NCBI GenBank assembly: GCA_009760855.2
Contig: WPIO01000009.1
Coordinates: forward strand, 5,834,001 to 5,898,000
Source: Cristatella mucedo
Lineage: Eukaryota > Bryozoa > Phylactolaemata > Cristatellidae
Direction: 5' to 3'
Length of the DNA: 64,000 bases
Both the position numbers and the translations under genes were made by a program. Numbering within the stretch: the stretch's first letter is position 1; the number at the start of each line of letters is the position of its first letter. Positions 1 through 10,400 of the stretch are shown here, in pieces. The notes below the pieces were generated by a model that ran no database searches, was not told where the DNA came from, and saw only the letters and a program-made list of their open reading frames with translations.

Positions 1-85
1 TCATTTTGTAGAGAAATGGCAGTTCACACAGATCAGTAATACAAAAGTGCTATTATCCACTATTGACCATTTTTTGATTACTCAC

Positions 86-279
86 AAACAAGCATACTGC
101 CCTGTGTTCCCAATGGTGACTTGCCAAAACCTTTCTCCAAATTCTTTGTAGGTAAGATATAATGGATTAGGTGTTCCATCTACTTGCTGCAGTCCTGCCG
201 GATTGCACCCTACCACTATACTCTTGTTCTCTCCTTTTTTTATGCTTGTCTCTAATGAGCCCATTGCTAAATGTGTCTC
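86..279 (-). CDS. candidate internal exon, unrecognised protein
   Basis: On the minus strand a 194-bp block is open in one frame from a good acceptor (a pyrimidine-rich run ending GCCTAG) to a good donor (GTGAGTA). It encodes about 64 residues, including the stretches GENKSIVVGCNPAG and YKEFGERFWQVTIGNTGQYA. The residue composition looks like a real protein and no repeat family of this window overlaps it. The ending NTGQYAC is reminiscent of the D-x-G-x-Y-x-C strand of immunoglobulin domains, but that is weak. I do not recognise the family. It could be an exon of a gene lying mostly to the left of the window, or a chance open frame. Confidence 0.3.
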
Positions 280-424
280 CTAGGCAAAGAAGACCACTAG
301 CCTTATTTATCTTGTCCCAACAGTTCTCCTTATAAGGTGTACAGAACTGTTGCTGTTCACCATTACAAATTGGTTAAATATTTCCATGGTTACCTGTCCC
401 AGCACCTCTGAAAGCAGCAGTAGT

Positions 425-582
425 CGCCGAGCTGGTTTGGTCCAGCGGTTAAGGTGCTCGCCCCGACCAAGGTCTGACTGAGGTCGTGGGCTCGAGCCCC
501 GAGGCAAATGTGAAGCGCCTGAATAGAGATTAAGTTCTCTTGGGGCGCTATATAAATGAATTATATAAATGAATTATATAGT
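425..582 (+). repeat. SINE-1 copy (tRNA-derived, L2-like tail)
   Basis: One of the best preserved copies of the SINE-1 family. It has an A-box-like TGGTCCAGCGG near 438-448 and a B-box-like GGGCTCGAGCC near 488-498, about 50 bases apart as in an RNA polymerase III promoter. A 3' tail follows that strongly resembles the 3' end of the L2-A LINEs here (AAGCGCC, AGAGATT, AGTTCTCT, GGGCGCT, ATTATA). Confidence 0.75.
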
Positions 583-733
583 CAGGGCATTCGTTAAAAA
601 GCCAGCCTTACATAATTAGAACCTTAATGACAGATCATGAAAACTTAATTATCATAACGTCAAGTTATCCTCCCTTCTGCCATCCCTATCCTAGACACTT
701 GGAACAAGTGGTGGTCCAGAAGCTATATATGCA

Positions 734-871
<138 letters not shown>

Positions 872-1136
872 ACTTTTTCAACATATGAAAATTAGGAGAT
901 ATGAACATGGCCGCGGTCACACACAAAATGGAAAATGAAAATGTCAACAAAAAACTTTCACAATCTGGACACGGTCAGTAGATTTGACAATGCTGCAAGA
1001 GTCGAGAAGCAATGTCTAGCAGCTATGCATTGTGGGACATACCATGCATAACATGCTATTCTTGACTTGCAAAAAATTTGACTTACGACAGGTTTAATGG
1101 TCACTACGTATTTCGCTTGGCAGGGGGTTGACTGTA

Positions 1137-1235
1137 TAAGCAATTCATTGGTATAGCGCCCCTAAGAGCACTGAATCTCTGTCCAGGCGCCGTGCAGATG
1201 CTGCAGTGCTCGAGCCCATGACCTTGGTCGTCAAA
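1137..1235 (-). repeat. SINE-1 fragment
   Basis: Antisense tail (TATAGCGCCCCTAAGAG, ending in CAGGCGC) followed by an antisense B-box-like CTCGAGCCCATGACC. The head is degenerate and the copy is old. Confidence 0.55.
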
Positions 1236-1279
1236 GGTGAACGCCTTGACCTCGGTCATCAATGGCGAGCACCTGGGTC

Positions 1280-1600
1280 TTAGCCCTGGAGTTAAGGTGT
1301 TTGCTCTTTACAACCGAGGTCGTGGGGTCGAGTCCCTGCAGTGGGCGATCCTTGTTGGCCAAGTGGTCAAGGTGCACACCCCTACCAAGATCTGGCCGAA
1401 GTCGTGGGCTCGAGCCAACATGGCATATGTGAAGTGCCAGATTTAGCGGAGATTACATTCTCAGGGTGCTATACAAGTGAATTGTATTTTTATATTTTGT
1501 ATTACTGTCCACTGCAAGCGGTGGTGATAGCTGTGAATGCTCCTCTCCCGCTATTTAATGAGGCTGTTAAATCAGCTTACCTTAACCTCTGGGCCAACCC
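1280..1600 (+). repeat. SINE-2 copy split by a SINE-1 insertion
   Basis: The SINE-2 head (GAGGTCGTGGGGTCGAGTCC near 1317-1336, then GTGGGCGATCCTTGT) stops at about 1352. Its body resumes at about 1503 with CCACTGCAAGCGGTGGTGAT and the AGGCTGTTAAATCAGCT end. The 150 bases between are a SINE-1 element, which is therefore younger than this SINE-2. Confidence 0.6.
1353..1497 (+). repeat. SINE-1 nested in SINE-2
   Basis: Begins TTGGCCAAGTGGTCAAGG (A-box region), has GTCGTGGGCTCGAGCC (B-box region), then the L2-like tail ending GTGCTATACAAGTGAATTGT. Interrupts SINE-2. Confidence 0.6.
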
Positions 1601-1859
1601 TAGGCTAAAAAGCTAAACGATTGCATCAGCTTATCAGGTCTTGCTAACAACTTCCAATCGAGATTTTGAGCTAAAAATTCCACAAAACCGGTCTGCTTCT
1701 GGTTTACAATGACCTGCTGAACAATGCTCACCAGGGTAGTGCCTCGCTACTAGCTCTGCCAAATCTCTTCACAGTATATGACACAATTAACAACCAGATA
1801 CTTCTGGAGTGCCTTTTGGTATACCAAGATATCACTAGCACAATTATGGGCTAAACTGT

Positions 1860-2300
1860 TATAGATTCTCCCGTAGGGCGAAATGTCAGGGTATAGATGT
1901 AAATAGCTGTCTGTCCTCTGTAGAGCCCTTGGACTATGGGATCAATCTTTGAACTCTTTCACTATCGATACTCTCTCCCTCTGGCCGAATTAATCGACGA
2001 ATAGAATTTTGGTTTTCATTTCTACACCGACGGCACTCAGATCTACACATCCTTTGGCCCATATCTGCCTTCCTGCGCATCTGACTTACTGATCTCCCCT
2101 GCAGCCTCCATCGACGACATTTGCACTAGGATGGCCATTCACTTCCTTACGCTTTAACGATGATAAGACCAGCCTTATATTTATGGGTAAGCCAAGTGTC
2201 ATCTCAATGTTGGAAGACCTCATTCTCAAGATCGGCTCATCTTGCATCACTCCCACGTCTGCCCAAAATGTAGGTCTGTTGTTTCAAAACGACTGCCATT
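1860..2300 (+). repeat. degenerate L2-type LINE fragment, reverse transcriptase region
   Basis: Translated in shifting frames this gives FYTDGTQIY, a decayed form of the reverse transcriptase active-site box YADDTQLY of L2 elements. It is followed by a segment like the downstream L2 sequence (LNDDKTSLIFMG near 2154-2187, then NVGLLFQND near 2269-2293). Frameshifts and stops make it non-functional. It abuts an oppositely oriented L2-A tail at 2303. Confidence 0.6.
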
Positions 2301-2302
2301 AT

Positions 2303-2677
2303 AATAGTAATAATAGTAATAATAGTTCACTTGATAAAGCGCCATCAGAGAACTCAATCTCTTTCTAGGCGCTTTACATTTGCTGCAAAGGAAACACGAT
2401 CGAATGGTGAGTGGCATCATGCTTGATAAACAACATGAATAACATGGTTAAGGGTGACATGCACAGCGTCAGCATGTAAGTGTGGTTAGTGGCAGCATGC
2501 AGTGTCAGCATGCATAAGCACATAAAGGACGAATAAAAGGGATCCACTAAATTTTTTCCTAAATAGGTGCGTTTTTAAGTTCTTTTTAAATGTGGTCAAG
2601 TCAGGGGATGTTGTGATTCAAGTCAGGAGTGAGTTCCAGGCTTTGGGAGCATACGAACTAAATGCACGGTCTCCTTG
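2303..2677 (-). repeat. L2-A LINE 3' fragment
   Basis: Starts with the antisense (ATT)n tail and the conserved 3' hairpin (AAAGCGCC, AGAGAACTCAATCTCTTT, GGCGCTTT). It runs back through the 3' UTR into the last codons of ORF2 (GAGTTCCAGGCTTTGGGAGC, encoding APKAWNS antisense) and breaks off abruptly at 2677. Confidence 0.8.
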
Positions 2678-3102
2678 CTCCTCCCCTCCGGCCTGGTCTC
2701 GTCAGTAAGTCTTACAAGTCTTGGCAAACTGCCAAAAAAAGCTAAAGCCGTGACCCGTGAGTGCTCGAAAGTGTGCCGCTTCATCATCAAATGATCCTTT
2801 TGGTATCTGGTTGCGTTGTAGAGCTAGAGCGCTGCTGACTGCACTGCCTTATTTGCCCTCGAGCTGACAAGTTCGACACTGGCAGCTTAGCTTTCGCCGC
2901 GCACTAACACGCTCGTTGATGCAAACGTCCGAAACCTACACAGTTGCATTTGAAAGCGTTCTTGTTCTTGCTCCTCCTATTTGCCTGCGCACGCTTCGAC
3001 GGCACACCACTGCTGCACTCTGGGAGCTTCCGGCCACTTGCGGCTGTTAGTCCGGCCGAGCGGCACCGAAGTCACGTGTGCACGCTCGGCTTGTCACTAC
3101 AG
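2678..3102. other. unique sequence upstream of SDR exon; no gene called
   Basis: Single-copy, increasingly GC-rich sequence leading into the acceptor of the first located SDR exon. I looked here for the missing first exon (a start codon, about 10-15 residues ending in VTG, and a donor splitting the Gly codon) and found no convincing candidate. Confidence 0.5.
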
Positions 3103-3365
3103 GTGCCAGCTCGGGCATTGGAGCGGCTACCGCCGTGCACTTCGCCAGGCTCGGTGCCCGTCTGGCGCTCGCCGGCCGAAACGAGGCGAGCCTGCTGCGC
3201 GTGGCGGACGACTGTGTCGCAGCGGCAGCTGCCGGTGCCGAGGCTTCTCGTGGAAGCAGCAGTGACGGCAGGCCGTTGACCTGCTTGGGTGACCTTGCCA
3301 AGGAAACCGATGCTGCAGAGGTGGTTCGGCAGACACTGGCCCACTACCGGCGCCTGGACGTGCTG
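3103..3365 (+). CDS. SDR exon A (cofactor-binding half)
   Basis: Acceptor TTGTCACTACAG, donor CTG/GTGAGC followed directly by a run of ten G. Enters in the middle of a Gly codon and leaves at phase 0. Encodes [18 protein letters not shown] through RRLDVL. If the donor is not used the frame stays open into an L2-A LINE up to 4079. Confidence 0.88.
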
Positions 3366-6300
3366 GTGAGCTGCCCGGGGGGGGGGGGTAGGGTGCTGCC
3401 AGGCTTGCCCGAGCCTCGGTCACCTACAACTCGATGTGTTGGTCGGTACTGGAAGGCAGAGGTTGTGTGCTCATGGCAAGCATGCAGATGCGCATATGGT
3501 GTCACATCCAGCTCCACAGTCAAATCCACCTATTTTCAGCTTCATAACATAGCTGAAATTCGGGCTTGTTTAGATAAAGATACCACGTCCAAGTTGGTCC
3601 ATGCATTCGTGACATCCCGTCTTGACTTCTGCAACTCACTGCTTACTGGCCTACCAGCATGTGCGATCAGGCGATTGCAGCTGGTGCAAAACTCTGCAGC
3701 TAGGCTTGTCTGTCGTGAGCGTCGCAGTTGCCACATTACTCCACTTCTCGTCGACCTGCACTGGCTACCAGTCAAGCAACGGATTGACTTCAAGGTTTTG
3801 TCGCTCACTTCTAGGTCCCTTCATTCTATGGCTCCAGCCTATCTGTCAGATATACTACCCCATCAGGCCAAGCATCGTACCACCTGCTTTTCGGAATCCA
3901 ACAGTCTAGAAATACCTCGTACAAACCTTAAATCCTTTGGAGACCGTGCATTTAGTTCATATGCCCCCAAAGCCCGGAACTCCCTCCCGACCTTCGTCAG
4001 AACATCCCCTGACCTGACCACATTTAAAAGGAACCTAAAAACACACCTATTTAGGACAGCATTTAGTGGGTCCCTGTGATTCGTCCTTGATGTGCTTATT
4101 CGTGCTGACACTGTGCATGCTGCCACTAACCACGTTTGCATGCTGACCCTGTGCATGTCACCCCTAACCATATTATTCACTTCGTTTATTTTTTTCAAGC
4201 ATGATTTTACTTACCATTCAATTGCATTTCACTTTACAGCAAATGTAAAGCGCCTAGAGAGAGATTAAGTTCTCTGAGGGCGCTTTGTCAAGTGAATTAT
4301 TATTATTATTATTATTATTATCCAGCCGACGGGTCACGTGTGGAGTTCGGCAACGGTCTGTTTTCGACCCTTTGTGGTTCTATATTTATGCAGAGCCTCT
4401 CTCGGGAAAGTGATAAGTAGGGGGTAGGGCATGGCATCATCTAACACTCCTATGCCGACGACTGCCGGCTGTACTTGTCATTTGAACCAATCGCCAAGCT
4501 GGTTTGGTCCAGCGGTTAAATTGCTCGCCTCGACCAATAATAATAATAATGATAATAATGCACTTGATAAAGCGCCTTCAGAGAACTCACTCTCTTTCTA
4601 GGCCCTTTATATTTGCTGCAAAAGGAAACGCGATTGAATGGTGAGTAATATCATGCTTGATAAACATGAATAACATGGTTAGGGGGGACATGCACAACGT
4701 CAGCATGCAAATGTGGTTAGTGGCAGCATGCACAAGCACATTAAGGACGAATCACAGGGACCCACTAAATGCTGTCCTAAATAGCTGTGTTTTTAATTTC
4801 TTTTTAAATATGGTCAAGTTAGGGGATGTTCTGACGTAAGTCGGGAGTGAGTTCCAGGCTTCGGGAGCATACGAACTAAATGCACGGTCTCCAAAGGATT
4901 TAAGGTTTGTACGAGGTATTGGTAAACTGTTGGATTCCGAAAAGCGGGTGGTACGATCCTTGGCCTGGTGGGGGAGTAAATCTGAAAGATAGGCTGGAGC
5001 CAAAGAATGAAGTGACCTAAAAGTGGGAGACAAAACCTTGAATTCGATCGGGACTGGTAGCCAGTGCAGGTCAGCGAGAAGTGGTGTGATGTGGCAACTG
5101 CGATGCTCACAACAGACAAGCCTAGCTGCAGAGTTGTGAAGCAGCTGTAATCGCCTGATTGCACATGCCGGTAGGCCAGCAAGCAGAGAGTTACGGAAGT
5201 CAAGACGGGATGTCGCAAATGCATGGACCAACCTAGACGTGGTATGTCTGGCTGAGGTCGTGGGCTCGAGCCCCGAGGCATATGTGAAGCGCCTGAATAG
5301 AGATTAAGTTCTCTTATGGCGCCATACAAATGAATTATAGTTTTTATTTATTTTATCCGAATCAGCAGTGGTGACTCGTAAACCAAGTGCTTGCCGGGCA
5401 GACATTTGAACCTGGATGTCGGCAAAGTTCCTTAAGCTAAGTGAAGATAAAACCCGAACTCCTTCTCATAGCAGTCCCCTAAATGTACGGCTGGACTAAG
5501 AGACTTAGCTGTTCTGATTGATTGTGCCGTCATGTGACCATCTCCAATAGCTCATAATTCAGCTGTCGCCTGAAAGTTTCAGTCAGAAGACCCCTTCTAC
5601 GGCTAGTCAACATGCTCAATCCCTGTCCACGATTATGGCCTACATATGGTGGTGGCCAGCTAAAGATCTACTAACTCCCAAACTCTGTCTCGACTGGACT
5701 AATGTAATTCAGTTTTGATATGGCTACCGAAAAAAGCCACCAAGCCTCCACAGCTGGTGATGAATATGGCAGCAGGGTTGATTGATAAGTCGAAGAAATA
5801 CAGTCACCGTGTCTCCGTCTTTGGAGAAGGAGACACGGTGGCTCCCGGTTGATCGACGGATAAAGAGAACAATTCTTGCTCTGACCCACAAGGCCCACCG
5901 TGGCATAGCTTCTTCATACCTAGCTGAATTGGTGCACCAGTTTCGGCCTGAGTGTGCCATGAGGGGGCCTCTTTAGACAATAAGTTAGCAGTTCATTCCA
6001 TCGCTCAAAGAGTTTAGCACACAAACTTTTGCTTTGCACATAGGAAACTGTGGAACTCACTTCCACAATTCTTATGCACCGTCAGCTTATTTTCTGCTAT
6101 CGTCTACAGCACATCCTTGATGGCACACTAGGTAAGGCGGTTGCTTTTGACGACCTCGGCCCCGAGGTCGTGGGTTCGATTTCTGCGGTGGCGATTCTCT
6201 ATCACCACTGCAAGCGGTGGTGATAGCCGTAAATAGCTCTTCTGTCGCTATACAAAAAGAGGCTGTTCAATCAGCTAGGATTTATTTATTTTTATTTCCA

Positions 6301-7365
6301 GCCGTCCTGCTCAGCTATAGTGCTTCAGTGCTTCCTCTGCTCTCCTCTCCTCCCGACTCAGCTATGCTTCTCACTTGCTCTTAGTTGCATGAGATGGATT
6401 CTATTACTGCCGGATGCGCACTGATAGCAGCTTACGTTTAGAGTGTCCTATAGATAGATCTCAAGTGTAATATTTCTCACAGTCTTTGTGGCTGTTACAG
6501 ATTGAGTGTGGAGTGTGTGGTTTTATATGGTTATACTTATCGAAGCAACCTGACGTGTGCATGCATGCACAGCTTTTCTGTAATTACTTGCATGCTGACC
6601 CTGTGTGTGTCATCCCTAACCATGTTATTCTTGTTGTTTATTGAGCATGCTACAACTAACCATTCGATCGTGTTTTATTTTCGGCAAATGTAAAGTGACT
6701 CGAAAGAGATTGAGTTCTCTGAGGGCGCTTTACCAAGTGTGTTATTATTACTATGCATGCAGGATTTTACCTTGACATTGCTAAAGCTCACCAAAACATC
6801 AAGAGTATTGAGTCAGCCGGAGCCACCGAGCAGAACACACTCATTTAACCATATTTGGTCGCCTATAGCAACTTTTTTATTAGTCGTTGACGGCAGAGCA
6901 CTTTGGAGGGCTGCCATTTAGTGGCTGGTTGAAAATCTGCTGTTGACACGTCTGCCAAAGTGCTTGCTGCGTGTGCATAATTCCTGAGGCTGCCGGTCTC
7001 AGTTCTATTACCTTCGTTCTCGTCTAGTCGCATGCAGTACGTCATGTTTTGACTGCCCTCGAGGGCGTTGCTGCATTTGCCTACGACTGCTTAGCCAGCC
7101 AGCGATGCAGGTGTGCCGGTTGCATCGAGTGCAAAATTGAGAACATATGTAAATTGTGTCGCCTAGGCTGATATAGCTGTTCCTAATTCGAGTGAAGCTT
7201 TCGTGAGAAGCGAATAATTTGTGAGGCACTCAACCTTCAAATAAACACACCTAGAGTTACGAGAAGCCGAGCTAACTCGGATTCTCGGTCCAAGCTGGAA
7301 AAAGCTTGCTTTCAGTAGGTAGTGTGGCCCATTAGTATTTAGCCCAGCCCGTAATATGAAGTAAT

Positions 7366-7462
<97 letters not shown>

Positions 7463-10400
7463 TGCCTAGAAAGTTCTGAGCTATATCAAATGTATTGTTA
7501 TTAATAATATTTTTTATTATAGAAAGAGACAGACAAGCAAAGAGAGCGAGAGAGACAGATACAGGGACTTACGGCCCAAGAGATAGACAGACACACCGAC
7601 AGCTTAGGGGAACTGAGTCCTGGATGAGAGGTGTAGAGAAAGAGAGATGGGTCAATATGTGACTTTGGGGAGAGACACGAGTCTTTGATTGGCTAGATAG
7701 CCGAATGTGGACAAGAAGTTAGCGTTGGTCCCAGGTTGTGCGTGCCGTTGATATTTTCCCCTTTTTTAAGAATAAATAAGTAGCGATTTTTTTCCGGGCT
7801 TGCATTGGTCCATGTGTGCATTTATTGCTTTGCTTCTGGCTTAGGTCTCATAATTGCGTTTTGTGCTTAGGTAAATAGTGCTGGAATCCTTGAGGCTGGC
7901 TCAATCGAGAACACCTCTTTGGAACAATATGATCGTGTAATGGCTATAAATGTCAGGTGAGTGCTGCTGCAGCAATTGATGTCACGAGCTCTTGTACATC
8001 ACGATCCCTGGTCCATGGCAAAGTCGTGAGCATGCATGTGCCGATGATTCTGCCAACAATCTGATTTTACAAGCTTGGTATTTAGTCGTTGCACAGGTGC
8101 AGGAGAGAGAACAATAGGGGGCTATTTGGATGCGTTGATTGTGCTTGAACGGCTGTGGTGTATGAGATGGATAAGCTAGATATTGCAGTTATGAACTATT
8201 TAACATACTGAGTTTTTCATCATTTTTGGGCAACCTGTGCCATATTCTGCGAGATAGACCGGTGGGGAGAAGTATCAAACAATCTCTGAAAGTCTTTTAA
8301 TGCATAACAACAAAAATATAATAATAACAATAGTAAATGTAAAGCGCCTAGAAAGAGATTAAGTTCTCTGAGGGCGCTTTATCAAGTGCAATATTATTAT
8401 TATTATTATTATTAGGTAGTTTGTATAAAGCCCCTGGAGTGCTTTCTCTCCAGGTGCAGGACTAATCAATCTACATTCAGGCTCTTTACAACTTGTTGCA
8501 AGAGTTTCAATACCCAAAGGTTAATGGCATGCACTGTATGAAGCATGCAAAAACAAAAAAGTTATCATTTTTAGTCCAGCATGCTAAAGCAAGCATGAAG
8601 ACACCAATGGCCACCGGTTAGTAAGGCCTATGGCTACTAACATGCGCCGAACCATGCTGCAGCACACCGGAACAAGAAAGGACATATTCACACTGGGGCG
8701 AAGCTGAACGGAACAGATGTGTCTTTAGTTGAGACTCAAACGATGCAAGGTTTTTGCAGGTAGTGACTATAGACATTCGAGCTGAAGGCTCAATTTAGTG
8801 CATGGGATGGCGAGATAACTATTTATGTCGAGAAGCAGGTAGTTCTAGAGCACACGGAAGGAGTAAGGAGGTCGGATATGTTGGCTCATGCAAGCGATTG
8901 GAGCGACCTCTAGGCAGTAGAGAGGATCTTGCAGTCAGTCGATGCTTGAGATGGAGCTTGAGAGGTGGAGCTCAGACAGGAGTGCTGTATGCCATATATA
9001 GCTATATATAGCAGGTACGACCGAGGTGACGACTAAGCAGACTAGTTGCTGAGTTTTGCACCACTGGCAGACGGTTAGAGGCACAGGCAGAGTCCTTAAT
9101 AAAGGGGATTGCCGTATTCTAGCTGCAATATCACAAATGCCTGATCTAGTTCATTGCTGTTCTCTAGTTCTCCTGTAGCTCGTGATTCTAGTGTCATGTT
9201 CTTGTCTAAGCACTCACTGATTCTGGCGCTTTCCTCTGTTGAAAGTAGGCCGACTTGACAGGTGTAGGCAACGTGGTCATCTAATGACGTCTTTTTGCAA
9301 TAGCACGCCCTAGTTATGGAAAGAAGTCTTTGGTGGGTGATGCTAGCTGGAGCAATCTTGTAGGTGAGGTCTTTCAACTTTCGGGGAGCACTAGGCTGGC
9401 CCATAACTATTAGGTTGGTTCGATCAACGTTAAGCTATAGCAACTTATAGCAACTATAGCAACAAGTCTTTACTAGAATGGGAATCGTCGGTTTATGTAT
9501 AACAAATCTCGTGCGTGTATCTATGGAACAACTAACCAGCATTGTCCATCTTCACTGCTCTCAGTTTCACTCTTGATCCGGGATTAGCTATCCTGAACGA
9601 ATGGTCGAGAGACAAACGAGCGAAAGCTAATAAGTGCAAACAACTTGCGAAGCCTGGTGAGAACTAGATGAACCCATTCTAGGAAATGAGCTGCTAGATG
9701 TGTCATGTGCACCTTGCCAGCCTCTATTTTAAGGAATGCAGTAGCTGGCTGCATTCATTCCATCTGCTGTACTTGTAAAGTATATTCTTTCTTTAGTGCT
9801 GCTTTCGTGAGGGTGAGTAGTAATGTGAGAAGTAATGTTTAGCAGCTGCTGGGATTTGCATTCTCTTCCAAGCGCGGCTTGCAGGATTGATTGTGCGAAC
9901 AGCCTGATGGAGCAAACACCGTCGCCATCGGTATCGTTCTCCAGCCGGCAGCCATTTGGCACTGTGATTCATCTGTCGCTGTACTTATAGATCCGTATAT
10001 CAGCTCATCATGCTTACCGTGCCACATCTCATCGAAAGCAAAGGCTGCATAGTCAACGTATCCAGCGTGAATGGTTTGAGATCGTTTCCTGGCGTGCTGG
10101 CTTACAACATCTCCAAGGCGGCTCTTGATCAGCTTACCCGGTGCACTGCTCTTGGTGAGCTGGCTGTATCATGTGCCGTATAATTTGCACTGGTAGCCTA
10201 GCTGCTATCGCCATGTGACACAGCACAAGGTAGCTCAGTGTGGCGTATTTAACAATATCATACTGCACCACTGGTAATCATAGGTATCTGATTATGTAAG
10301 CCTTGGTATTTAGCCACTGTATAGGTGTAGCATGACAACTGTTCATTGGGTGCCAGTGACGTCATAGTGTACTGGCAGCAGTGCACGAGTAGGATGAGCT

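Larger units (their letters stand above)
4322..6400 (+). repeat. degenerate L2-B LINE, interrupted by SINE-1 and SINE-2
   Basis: Resolves into three L2-B pieces: 4322-4489 (reverse transcriptase region, a decayed PQGSVLGPL followed by [17 protein letters not shown] text), 5341-6111 (downstream ORF2, with [15 protein letters not shown] and [19 protein letters not shown]), and about 6293-6400 (the end of ORF2). Many stops and frameshifts. It is the oldest layer of the nest. Confidence 0.7.

Noticed and set aside
2690-2760. Possible SDR first exon ending AKAVT before CCC/GTGAGT
   Set aside because: It has no start codon in frame, and joining would give VTR instead of the required VTG in the cofactor loop.
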